The notes under the pieces were generated by a model that saw only the letters and a list, made by a program, of their open reading frames with translations, did not search any database and was not told the DNA's origin. A stretch of DNA of 6,088 bases from a bacterium (lineage in GTDB: Bacteria > Bacillota_I > Bacilli_A > Acholeplasmatales > Acholeplasmataceae): assembly GCA_018623895.1 (NCBI GenBank), contig JAAZUY010000035.1:1-6088 (forward strand), read 5' to 3'. Position 1 is the first letter of the stretch. Each line of letters begins with the position of its first letter. Below, piece after piece: positions 1-6,088 of this stretch. A program made the position numbers and the translations under genes.

Positions 1-1
1 A

Positions 2-841
2 ATTGGCTTATTTAGAACTGAGATGTTACTTTTTGATAAGAATGAAGAGCTTGATGAAAAAAAACAAATTGAAATATATTCAAATATACTAAAAAAGATG
101 AGAAATAAACGAGTTGTTATAAGAACATTTGATTTTGGAAGTGATAAGAATCCATTTTTTGTAAAGAAAGAGCAAAACCCTTCTTTAGGTTTAAGAGGAA
201 TTAGATTTAGTTTAAAAAACATTGATAATTTTAAAATGCAGTTAAGAGCTTTGATAAAATCTAATGTTTACGAAAATTTATCGATATTATTTCCAATGAT
301 AACTACTTTGGAAGAACTTCATAAAGCGAAAAAGATATTTTATGATGTGTGCAAAAAACTTAATTATTCAGAAAAAAAAATTAAAATTGGTGTAATGGTA
401 GAAGTTCCATCAGTTGCTCTAAACATAAAAAAATTTTTAAAAGAAGTAGATTTCATAAGTATAGGGACAAACGATCTTTTACAATATTTATATGCCTCTG
501 ACAGATTAAACCAAGATTTAGAGTATCTTTATAAGCCATTTGACCCCTTGGTCTTAAATTTAATTAATGATATAAAAAATGAAGCCAGCAATCATAGTGT
601 GGAAACTACTATTTGTGGAGAGATGGCGAGTGATCTAAAATCACTATTATTACTTATTGGTTTAGGATTAAAAAGTTTCTCAGTAAATGAAAGTATTTAT
701 CTTAAGATAAAATCGATACTAAGAATGGTAAAATTTGAAGATCTTGAAATTATAGCTAAAAATGCTTTAAAATCTGAAAGTGAAGAACATGTAAAGATAA
801 TGATAGAAAATTATATAAAAGAAAATAAGATTCTAGGCTAG
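2..841 (+). CDS. ptsI: PTS enzyme I (phosphoenolpyruvate-protein phosphotransferase), C-terminal half, 5' partial
   Basis: Enzyme I takes phosphate from PEP and passes it to HPr, the first step of PTS sugar uptake in the cytoplasm. Only the PEP-binding barrel domain is in the window. The frame is open from base 2 and reads IGLFRTE before the ATG at 23. That matches the family's GLxRTE motif, so the ATG at 23 is an internal Met and the real start lies left of the window. Counting from that Met, the key residues are Arg34 (VVIRTFDFG), Glu127 (MVEVPS), Asn150/Asp151 (SIGTND), Arg161 (ASDR) and catalytic Cys198 (CGEMA). Their spacing back from the Cys equals E. coli Glu431, Asn454, Arg465 and Cys502. 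The two arginines corresponding to Arg296 and Arg332 are also present, with about six residues missing between Arg332 and Glu431. About 74 residues follow the Cys, as in full-length enzymes, so the C-terminus is complete. The stop is TAG. The glycosyltransferase gene starts 12 bases downstream. ptsH is not in the window. Confidence 0.96.
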   Translation: MGLFRTEMLLFDKNEELDEKKQIEIYSNILKKMRNKRVVIRTFDFGSDKNPFFVKKEQNPSLGLRGIRFSLKNIDNFKMQLRALIKSNVYENLSILFPMITTLEELHKAKKIFYDVCKKLNYSEKKIKIGVMVEVPSVALNIKKFLKEVDFISIGTNDLLQYLYASDRLNQDLEYLYKPFDPLVLNLINDIKNEASNHSVETTICGEMASDLKSLLLLIGLGLKSFSVNESIYLKIKSILRMVKFEDLEIIAKNALKSESEEHVKIMIENYIKENKILG

Positions 842-853
842 AAAGGGAAAAAA

Positions 854-1999
854 ATGAAAATAGGTTTTTTTATTGATAACTTTTATCCTATGGTTGATGG
901 TGTTGTTAATGTTGTTGATAACTATGCAAGAAGATTATCTGAAAAACATGAAGTAATAATTTTTGCTCCCGAAGCGGACGACAAAAATTTTAGAGATGAT
1001 TATCCATATGAAGTTATAAGATGTAAAAAAATACAACTTTTAACAACAGATTATCAACTTGCAATTCCTAAGTTAGATGCAAAATTTATGACAAAATTGA
1101 AAAAAATAAAGTTGGATATAGTTCATATGCATTCACCATTCTCTATGGGTGAAGTAGCTATCAATTATGCAAAAAAAAATAATGTACCTATTTTTGCAAC
1201 ATTACACTCTCAATATAAAAAAGACTTTGATTTAAGAATTAAGTCTGAAGCAATAAGCAATATTTTATTAAAGGATGTAATTGGAAGATTTAACAAATGT
1301 GACTATGTATTTGCTATGAATGAAGATGTATCTTCAGTATACAAGGGATATGGGTTGAGGAAAAAGCCTATAATACTTAATAATGCAACAGATTTTAATA
1401 AAAGTTTTGATAATGAAAAGTTAATCAAGTTTAAATTGGAAAACAAAATAGATAGTCAAAAATTTAACATGCTTTTTGTAGGAAGAATTGATAAGATAAA
1501 AAACATAGAATTTACTATGAATGTAATGTGCGAGTTAAAAAAGCAAACTAATCAATTTCATATGTATTTTGTAGGTTCTGGATATGATTTTGAATATTTT
1601 AAGTTAATGATAAAAAAGAAAAAAATAAGTGACACTGTTACTATGCTAGGTCCTGTATATGATAGGGAAAAATTAAAATATTGGTATAGATCATCTGATC
1701 TTTTTGTCTTCCCATCACTTTATGACACAAATTCATTGGTACAAATTGAAGCATCGAGTCAAGAGGTGCCGACTATTTTTATTAAAGATTCTGTTACATC
1801 TAACCTTATAACAAATAATCATAATGGATACATTGAAGAGAACAATATATCCAAATTTTCTTCAAGAATAAAAACTATAATGGAGAATTTAGATTCTAAT
1901 AAGACTATTGGTTTAAATGCTTCAAATTCAATATATATTCACTGGGATCAAATAGTTGAAAAGTTAGAATCCTATTATTTAGGAGTTAAGAGAAAATAA
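854..1999 (+). CDS. GT4-family glycosyltransferase, GT-B fold, possibly glycolipid-forming
   Basis: A 381-residue cytoplasmic or membrane-associated retaining glycosyltransferase that moves a sugar from a nucleotide donor to an unknown acceptor. The N-terminal acceptor domain opens with [15 protein letters not shown] (residues 5-19), the family's DxFxPxxxGV signature. It continues with HMHSPFSMG (91-99) and ATLHSQY (115-121). The C-terminal donor domain has [10 protein letters not shown] (208-217), in which Arg211 and Lys216 should bind the donor phosphates. It also has GSGYDFEYF (241-249) and [14 protein letters not shown] (287-300). That last motif corresponds to E-x7-E, but the first Glu is Asp291, giving Asp291-x7-Glu299. 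There is no signal peptide or membrane span. The ATG has an AAAGGG ribosome site (842-847) six bases upstream. Size and motifs resemble diacylglycerol glucosyltransferases such as the Acholeplasma monoglucosyldiacylglycerol synthase, but a capsule or other glycan role is equally open. The stop overlaps the msrB start in TAATG. Family assignment is firm; the substrate is not known. Confidence 0.9.
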   Translation: MKIGFFIDNFYPMVDGVVNVVDNYARRLSEKHEVIIFAPEADDKNFRDDYPYEVIRCKKIQLLTTDYQLAIPKLDAKFMTKLKKIKLDIVHMHSPFSMGEVAINYAKKNNVPIFATLHSQYKKDFDLRIKSEAISNILLKDVIGRFNKCDYVFAMNEDVSSVYKGYGLRKKPIILNNATDFNKSFDNEKLIKFKLENKIDSQKFNMLFVGRIDKIKNIEFTMNVMCELKKQTNQFHMYFVGSGYDFEYFKLMIKKKKISDTVTMLGPVYDREKLKYWYRSSDLFVFPSLYDTNSLVQIEASSQEVPTIFIKDSVTSNLITNNHNGYIEENNISKFSSRIKTIMENLDSNKTIGLNASNSIYIHWDQIVEKLESYYLGVKRK

Positions 2000-2430
2000 T
2001 GAAAAAAAATAAAATTTCAAAACTTACAGATATACAATTTTTTGTAACTCAAGAAAATGGAACTGAGCCCCCCTTTAATAATATGTACCACGATTTTTTT
2101 GAAAAAGGAATTTATGTTGATATAGTATCTAATGAGCCATTATTTTGTAGTCTGGATAAGTTTGATAGTGGATGTGGATGGCCAAGTTTTACAAGGCCTA
2201 TAAAAGAGGTCATCAAAAAATTAGATATTTCTCATGGAATGATAAGAACAGAAGTGAGAAGCAAAAAAGGGGATTCGCATTTGGGTCATGTTTTTAGAGA
2301 TGGACCTAAAGAAGCTGGAGGATTAAGATATTGTATCAATTCCGCAGCATTAAGATTTATTCCATTTGAAAAGCTTGATGAAGAGGGGTTTAGTGATTAT
2401 AAATCATTATTTAAAGGTTCTAAATCATGA
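1999..2430 (+). CDS. msrB: Peptide-methionine (R)-S-oxide reductase MsrB
   Basis: A 143-residue protein that reduces the R epimer of methionine sulfoxide in damaged proteins, normally recycled by thioredoxin. The domain fills the whole protein. It shows NGTEPPFNN (20-28), [13 protein letters not shown] (37-49), [10 protein letters not shown] (55-64), SHLGHVF (93-99) and [11 protein letters not shown] (110-120). Cys112 is the catalytic residue by family position. Cys59 in CGWPS is the usual resolving cysteine. The positions that carry zinc cysteines in zinc-type MsrB are Asp41 and Ser44 here, so this is the zinc-free form. No MsrA domain is fused and none lies in the window. The start overlaps the previous stop by one base. 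The best ribosome site is AGGAG (1981-1985), 13 bases upstream, which is rather far, so coupling to upstream translation is likely. The TGA stop shows that UGA is not read as Trp in this genome. Length is normal and the gene looks intact. Confidence 0.96.
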   Translation: MKKNKISKLTDIQFFVTQENGTEPPFNNMYHDFFEKGIYVDIVSNEPLFCSLDKFDSGCGWPSFTRPIKEVIKKLDISHGMIRTEVRSKKGDSHLGHVFRDGPKEAGGLRYCINSAALRFIPFEKLDEEGFSDYKSLFKGSKS

Positions 2431-4427
2431 TGAAATCTAAATTAGCTCGGAGTTTAAAGATAGCTATTATTATTTTCATTGTTGGAATTCTATTTTCTTG
2501 CTCGAATAACGAGAGTGCTATTAATTATCCAGCAGAAATAACTTTTAGGGATGAGTTAATATATTTTATTGGTGAAGATTATCCGGATTTTAATAAGGGT
2601 GTAGAAGTTAACCATAGTTACTATGAAAATGCTATTCAATATCTAATATATGAAAGTGACAATGTAAAATGGAATCAAGAAGGAAAATATGAAGTTTCGT
2701 ATTATGTTAATTTACCAAGTGGTTTAATTACAAAAAAAGATAGGTTACTAATTGTTATTGAAGGACGTGCTTCAACCGATGATCAAAATCCTTATATTGT
2801 TTCAAAAGAGGAAATTAATTATTATATTGGAGATAATCTAGATACTGTTTTTGAAGATATAGTAGTTTATGATAAAAAGGATGGATTTATAACTGAAGAA
2901 TTAATCATAGAGGATTATGAAGTTGATTACAATGCAGAGGGTAATTATACATTAATTTTACAAATTACAGATTCTGACGGTAATCAATCCTTTAAATCTG
3001 TAGTAATAAATGTTATTGAGCCCTTCTTGTTAGAAAACGAAGAATTAAGCATTATTTATTTAAATGACTTACATGGGGCTATATTGGAAGATCAAGATAG
3101 GATGGGGTTATCAAAAATATCCTCATATATAGATTATGTATATGAGAATGAAAAAAATGTTATTTTCATTTCTGGTGGTGATATGCTCCAAGGATCAATT
3201 TTGTCAAACTATTTTTTTGGAGCAACAATTATAGAAGTTCTAAATATAATGAAGCACGATGCGTTTACTATTGGAAATCATGAGTTTGATTGGGGACTAG
3301 ATTCAGTATTGAGTTATTTTAATGGTGAAAATGAAATTCAAGCGGAATATCCTTTCTTGGGTGCAAATGTTTTTTATCGAAATTCAGATGAGCAACCTAA
3401 TGGAATTAGTCCATATACAGTTCTTACGAGAGGCAATTTAAAAATTGGAGTGATTGGCACTATTGGATTTGGATTAGAAAGCAGTATTGCAAATTCGAGA
3501 GTAGAGGGATATGAGTTTAAAGATCCGGTATATTACGTTTCTAAATATGCAAAAATTTTAAGGGAAAGCGAAGGGTGTCATATCATAATTGCAATTGATC
3601 ATGCATATGATAATGCTACAAATAATGGAATTGCAAAATTAGATGGATCTTCCAAAGTAGATTTTATGTTCAATGGTCACTCTCATCAAAACGTAATTAC
3701 ATCTATTAGAAGAGAAGGTAGCAATCTTCCTGTTTTACAGTCTTCTGCTTACGGTAAATTAATTGGTCATATAAAAGTTAATATATCTAGAGAAGGAAAA
3801 ATAGATTTTCAAGTAAGAAATTTAGATATATTTGACATTCCAAAAGATTTAAAAGTGAATACTTTAGTTGATTCAAAAATTGAAGAGTATTATCTTCAAA
3901 TTAGTAATTTAATCGAAGAAATAATACTACCGAGTTCAAGAGCGTATTCTAGAGATCAGTTAACTCAATACATTTCTAAGTTAATGGCAATAAAAACTGA
4001 TTCAGTAATTGGGATACATAATAGAGGTGGAACTCGAAGTGATCTAGATTATAACGAGGGAATTACGGTTGCAAAAATATATGAAATTTTTCCATTTGAT
4101 AATAGAATTAAAACTGTTATGCTTAAGGGTAATGAGATAAAAACATTAATTAATACATTTAGTAATAACGAAGTATATATAAATTTTGATCAAGATATTC
4201 TTGATGATCAGTATTATAGGGTAGCAACAAACGACTATTTATTTGATAAAGATTATTATTCATTTAAGAATGGAACAAATATTATTGACACGGGCATTTA
4301 TATTAGAGACTTATTAGAAGCAGAGATAAGAGAACAGTCAGCTCTTTATTCAAGTTTTTCAATGAATCACGAAATAATAATATTTTATTATGAAGAAAGC
4401 AAAAAAAAAGATACGATTTTTAGATAA
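2427..4427 (+). CDS. Surface lipoprotein 5'-nucleotidase (UshA/CD73 type) with two N-terminal Ig-like modules
   Basis: A 666-residue exported metallophosphoesterase, probably hydrolysing extracellular nucleotides to nucleosides and phosphate. Residues 1-25 form a lipoprotein signal: a basic N-terminus, hydrophobic residues 12-23 and lipobox LFSC with lipidated Cys25. Two Ig-like modules follow (about 36-112 and 122-198). The metallophosphoesterase domain (about 205-455) has NDLHG (Asp214, His216), GGDMLQGS (Asp252), GNHEFDWG (Asn284, His285, Asp288), IDHAYD (His392) and GHSH (His418, His420). This is the complete UshA-type di-metal set with the His/Asp catalytic pair; His420 replaces the UshA Gln254. 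The C-terminal substrate-binding domain (about 500-640) has NRGGTR (532-537), FPFDN with Phe557, and ATNDY with Tyr604 and Asp609, which align with UshA Phe429, Phe498 and Asp504. The usual GGDG loop is replaced by FDKDYY. The start overlaps the msrB stop in ATGATG; the ATG at 2427 lies nine bases after AAAGG. Substrate (nucleotides, UDP-sugars, or 2',3'-cyclic nucleotides) cannot be fixed from sequence. Confidence 0.93.
   Translation: MMKSKLARSLKIAIIIFIVGILFSCSNNESAINYPAEITFRDELIYFIGEDYPDFNKGVEVNHSYYENAIQYLIYESDNVKWNQEGKYEVSYYVNLPSGLITKKDRLLIVIEGRASTDDQNPYIVSKEEINYYIGDNLDTVFEDIVVYDKKDGFITEELIIEDYEVDYNAEGNYTLILQITDSDGNQSFKSVVINVIEPFLLENEELSIIYLNDLHGAILEDQDRMGLSKISSYIDYVYENEKNVIFISGGDMLQGSILSNYFFGATIIEVLNIMKHDAFTIGNHEFDWGLDSVLSYFNGENEIQAEYPFLGANVFYRNSDEQPNGISPYTVLTRGNLKIGVIGTIGFGLESSIANSRVEGYEFKDPVYYVSKYAKILRESEGCHIIIAIDHAYDNATNNGIAKLDGSSKVDFMFNGHSHQNVITSIRREGSNLPVLQSSAYGKLIGHIKVNISREGKIDFQVRNLDIFDIPKDLKVNTLVDSKIEEYYLQISNLIEEIILPSSRAYSRDQLTQYISKLMAIKTDSVIGIHNRGGTRSDLDYNEGITVAKIYEIFPFDNRIKTVMLKGNEIKTLINTFSNNEVYINFDQDILDDQYYRVATNDYLFDKDYYSFKNGTNIIDTGIYIRDLLEAEIREQSALYSSFSMNHEIIIFYYEESKKKDTIFR
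2532..3020 (+). repeat. Tandem Ig-like (bacterial adhesion/DUF5011-type) modules inside the nucleotidase lipoprotein
   Basis: Residues about 36-112 and 122-198 of the lipoprotein are two diverged copies of one beta-rich module. Each begins with a matching strand ([11 protein letters not shown] in the first, [11 protein letters not shown] in the second). Each has the late turn typical of this fold ([14 protein letters not shown] against [15 protein letters not shown]) and ends in a hydrophobic strand (LLIVIEG against VVINVIEP). The YNxEGNYTxxxxxTDSDGN pattern of the second copy is typical of Ig-like domains in Gram-positive surface proteins. The modules sit between the lipid anchor and the enzyme, so they probably act as a spacer or a wall or ligand contact. 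The role is inferred; the repeat itself is seen directly. Confidence 0.72.
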
Positions 4428-4441
4428 AAGCATATTTTGAT

Positions 4442-4457
4442 ATTGACTAAAATCAAT
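4442..4457. promoter_or_regulatory. Candidate operator: inverted repeat abutting the acpP -35 box
   Basis: ATTGA, six bases, TCAAT forms a perfect five-base-arm inverted repeat whose last base is the first base of the -35 hexamer. ATTGAC also occurs twice as a direct repeat 14 bases apart (4442 and 4456), and TCAATTGA (4453-4460) is an eight-base palindrome. A repressor bound here would cover the -35 box. In Bacillota, fatty-acid genes are often controlled by FapR or FabT at such positions. The FapR consensus as I recall it does not fit, and the TTGA/TCAA half-sites only partly resemble FabT sites. In AT-rich DNA this could be chance. Confidence 0.25.
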
Positions 4458-4485
4458 TGACAAAATAGTTACTTTTATATATAAT
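4457..4485 (+). promoter_or_regulatory. Perfect-consensus sigma-A-type promoter of acpP
   Basis: The -35 hexamer TTGACA (4457-4462) and the -10 hexamer TATAAT (4480-4485) both match consensus exactly and are separated by the optimal 17 bases. Transcription should start near 4491-4493, giving a leader of about 25 bases. That leader carries a near-perfect Shine-Dalgarno site, AGGAGG (4504-4509), seven bases before the acpP ATG. This predicts very high, mostly housekeeping expression, as expected for an abundant acyl carrier protein. No terminator is visible between the nucleotidase stop at 4427 and this promoter, so read-through from upstream may add to expression. Confidence 0.88.
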
Positions 4486-4516
4486 ATCATCGTTAGCCTT
4501 ATAAGGAGGGAATAAC

Positions 4517-4744
4517 ATGGTATTTGATCAAGTAAAAAACATTATTGTGGAAGAACTTGGAGCTAAAGAAGAACTTGTAACTATGGAAGCAAGATTGTCT
4601 GAGGATTTAGGTGCAGACTCCATAGATGCTGTTGAATTAATCATGAAGCTTGAAGATACATTTGATGTATCAGTTTCTGATGAAGAGGCTCAAGCAATGA
4701 CAACAGTTAAAGACATTGTTCACTATCTAGAGCAAAAAAAATAA
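4517..4744 (+). CDS. acpP: Acyl carrier protein
   Basis: A 75-residue acidic protein that carries growing fatty acyl chains on a 4'-phosphopantetheine arm during type II fatty acid synthesis in the cytoplasm. The attachment site is Ser35 in LGADSIDAVEL (31-41), the canonical GADSxD motif with Ile in place of the commoner Leu after the serine. Helix II (about 35-50: DAVELIMKLEDTF) supplies the acidic surface recognised by partner enzymes. The conserved DEEAQAMTTVKDIVHYL tail is present. Length is normal for the family. The start is set by AGGAGG seven bases upstream and a perfect promoter. The gene ends in tandem TAA TAA stops followed by an intrinsic terminator, so it is a single-gene unit. 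No fab or acpS gene is in the window. A dedicated ACP for another pathway cannot be excluded, but nothing nearby suggests one. Confidence 0.96.
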   Translation: MVFDQVKNIIVEELGAKEELVTMEARLSEDLGADSIDAVELIMKLEDTFDVSVSDEEAQAMTTVKDIVHYLEQKK

Positions 4745-4749
4745 TAATT

Positions 4750-4775
4750 AAGGCGAAAATCGCCTTTTTTTTTTT
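4750..4775 (+). terminator. Intrinsic terminator of acpP
   Basis: A seven-base-pair stem, AAGGCGA and TCGCCTT (4750-4756 and 4760-4766), encloses an AAA loop. It runs into an unbroken tract of 11 T (4765-4775). It starts five bases after the acpP stop codon. The T tract is on the + strand only, so termination is directional. It separates acpP from leuS. Confidence 0.95.
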
Positions 4776-4812
4776 GAAAATTTTTAATAATTTTGTATAA
4801 TTGATTTAGGAG
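4774..4812 (+). promoter_or_regulatory. leuS promoter and ribosome binding site, very short leader
   Basis: The -35 box TTGAAA (4774-4779) overlaps the end of the acpP terminator T tract. The -10 box TATAAT (4796-4801) follows after 16 bases. Transcription would start at about 4807-4809, almost on the Shine-Dalgarno site AGGAG (4808-4812), which lies five bases before the leuS ATG. The predicted leader is only about 10 bases, so there is no room for a T-box riboswitch or a leader-peptide attenuator. Confidence 0.72.
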
Positions 4813-4817
4813 TAAAT

Positions 4818-6088
4818 ATGACATATAACATAAAAAAAATAGAGCAAAAATGGCAAAAACATTGGTTAAATAATAAGATGTTTAAATCAGATTTAAATGT
4901 CAATTTAAGAAAATATTATGCACTTGATATGTTCCCTTATCCAAGTGCTTCAGGTCTTCATGTTGGTCATATAGAGGGTTATACAGCGACTGATATTATT
5001 TCAAGATTTAAAAGAATGCAAGGTTATAACGTTTTACACCCAATGGGATGGGATGCTTTTGGACTTCCAGCAGAACAATATGCATTGAAAACTAATAATA
5101 ACCCGAGAGACTTTACTTATAAAAATATTAATAATTATAAAAGACAAATTATTGAATCAGGTAAAGGAATAGACTGGGATAGAGAAATAGCAACATCTGA
5201 TCCCGAATACTTTGCTTGGACGCAATGGATATTTAAAAAATTATACGAAAAAAAATTAGCTGTATTAAAAGATATTGAAGTTAATTTTTGCGAAGAATTA
5301 GGTACTGTTCTTGCTAATGATGAGATCAAAATTATTGATGGAGTGATGGTTTCCGAAAGAGGGTCACATCCTGTTATAAAAAAATCAATGAAGCAATGGG
5401 TGCTAAAAATAACAAATTATGCTGAAAGATTGCTTGATGGCCTAGAATCACTAGATTGGCCTGAGCATTTAAAAGAAATGCAAAGAAATTGGATTGGCAA
5501 ATCTGAAGGTGCTATGGTTAAATTTAAAATATTTAACAACATAAACAATATTGAAGTTTTTACAACTCGTCCAGATACATTATTTGGAGCTACTTACATG
5601 GTTTTGGCACCAGAACATCCTTTAGTTTTAAACATAGTTACTCAAGATGAGAATAATACAGTACAAGATTATATTAAAAAAACAAAACAAAAAATGGAAA
5701 TAGATAGAACTTCTTCTAAAGATAAGACCGGAGTTTTTACAGGTGCTTATGCAATAAATCCATTAAATCACAAAAAAATTCCAATTTGGATTGCTGACTA
5801 TGTCCTTCCGAATTACGGAACTGGGGCAATTATGGCAGTACCCGGCCATGATGAAAGAGATTATGAATTTGCACAAAAGTATGACCTTGACATAGAATAT
5901 GTTCTTAAAAATGATGAAACAGGTGTTTTCACAGGAGATGCCGTTCATATAAATAGTGAATTTTTAGATGGAATGAAAAATCAAGAAGCTATTGAGACAA
6001 TGATTTATCATCTAGAAAAAGTAAAAAAAGGATACAGGCATACCACTTACAAGATGAGAGATTGGGTTTTTTCTAGACAAAGATATTG
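4818..6088 (+). CDS. leuS: Leucyl-tRNA synthetase, 3' partial
   Basis: Class I aminoacyl-tRNA synthetase that charges tRNA-Leu and edits misactivated amino acids. The frame is open for 423 codons and runs off the right edge, so about half of the usual 800-odd residues is present. Signatures are [13 protein letters not shown] (39-51, with the HIGH-type motif HVGH at 48-51), [48 protein letters not shown] (to residue 231), TTRPDTLFG (249-257, threonine-rich editing motif) and [12 protein letters not shown]. In the last motif Asp348 matches the universal editing aspartate (E. coli Asp345). The window ends in [10 protein letters not shown], where the chain returns from the editing domain to the catalytic core. 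The KMSKS loop and anticodon domain lie beyond the edge. Residues up to 423 are uninterrupted, and tryptophans are all TGG. The start is set by AGGAG five bases upstream. This is the bacterial type with an active-looking editing site. Confidence 0.98.
   Translation, partial: MTYNIKKIEQKWQKHWLNNKMFKSDLNVNLRKYYALDMFPYPSASGLHVGHIEGYTATDIISRFKRMQGYNVLHPMGWDAFGLPAEQYALKTNNNPRDFTYKNINNYKRQIIESGKGIDWDREIATSDPEYFAWTQWIFKKLYEKKLAVLKDIEVNFCEELGTVLANDEIKIIDGVMVSERGSHPVIKKSMKQWVLKITNYAERLLDGLESLDWPEHLKEMQRNWIGKSEGAMVKFKIFNNINNIEVFTTRPDTLFGATYMVLAPEHPLVLNIVTQDENNTVQDYIKKTKQKMEIDRTSSKDKTGVFTGAYAINPLNHKKIPIWIADYVLPNYGTGAIMAVPGHDERDYEFAQKYDLDIEYVLKNDETGVFTGDAVHINSEFLDGMKNQEAIETMIYHLEKVKKGYRHTTYKMRDWVFSRQRY

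Noticed and set aside
23..841. A complete 272-residue gene starting at the ATG at 23
   Set aside because: The frame stays open to base 2 and encodes the conserved IGLFRTE motif of enzyme I just before this Met. It is an internal Met of a gene that starts outside the window.
2068..2073. Run of six C in an AT-rich gene, possible phase-variation tract
   Set aside because: It simply encodes the conserved Pro-Pro of the MsrB motif TEPPF. It is too short for slippage switching, and the gene is housekeeping-like.
4401..4409. Run of nine A near the end of the nucleotidase gene, possible slippage or frameshift site
   Set aside because: It encodes Lys-Lys-Lys in an AT-rich genome, the frame is intact and only a few residues follow. 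A similar run occurs in the glycosyltransferase gene.
4745..4817. T-box riboswitch or leader attenuator before leuS
   Set aside because: The gap is only 73 bases, and its one hairpin with T tract is adjacent to the acpP stop and upstream of the leuS promoter. No T-box sequence is seen.
5135..5329. Open frame on the minus strand, 64 codons
   Set aside because: It lies wholly antisense to conserved leuS coding sequence, has no recognisable motif and is best explained as a shadow.
5763..5948. Open frame on the minus strand, 61 codons
   Set aside because: It is antisense to the LeuRS editing-domain motif [12 protein letters not shown], with no supporting ribosome site or family match.
1..6088. 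CRISPR array, insertion sequence, phage or toxin-antitoxin genes
   Set aside because: I saw no regularly spaced direct repeats, terminal inverted repeats, transposase or integrase motifs or small paired genes. The window is filled by recognisable housekeeping and metabolic genes.

Overview
This is a strongly AT-rich, gene-dense bacterial window with every gene on the + strand. It carries two gene fragments at the edges and four complete genes between them. UGA is a real stop here: it ends the methionine sulfoxide reductase gene, and the tryptophans in recognisable motifs are all TGG. The genome therefore uses the standard bacterial code, not the Mycoplasma/Spiroplasma code. Low GC, AGA-rich arginine usage, strong Shine-Dalgarno sites, a PTS enzyme I and a lipobox-type surface lipoprotein fit a low-GC Bacillota or a UGA-stop member of the Mollicutes group (Acholeplasma- or Izemoplasma-like). 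The exact taxon is an inference.

Positions 1-4427 look like one transcription unit. The window opens inside ptsI (PTS enzyme I), whose C-terminal half is present and ends at 841. Twelve bases later comes a GT4-family glycosyltransferase (854-1999). It overlaps msrB (1999-2430) by one base, in TAATG. msrB overlaps a 666-residue surface lipoprotein of the 5'-nucleotidase/UshA type (2427-4427) by four bases, in ATGA. The overlaps imply translational coupling. The functions are mixed: sugar phosphotransfer, probable glycolipid or surface glycan synthesis, oxidative repair and extracellular nucleotide hydrolysis. A loose common theme is the cell envelope and carbon uptake.

The 89-base gap 4428-4516 carries a perfect sigma-A-type promoter (TTGACA, 17 bases, TATAAT) and a strong ribosome binding site in front of acpP (4517-4744), the acyl carrier protein. 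A small inverted repeat abuts the -35 box. acpP ends in tandem TAA stops and a textbook intrinsic terminator (4750-4775).

The 73-base gap 4745-4817 holds that terminator and then a compact promoter for leuS (leucyl-tRNA synthetase). leuS starts at 4818 and runs off the right edge. No open stretch longer than 300 bases lacks a gene. I see no mobile element, CRISPR array, RNA gene or clearly undescribed system. The most distinctive items are the nucleotidase lipoprotein with two N-terminal Ig-like modules and the regulatory layout around acpP and leuS.
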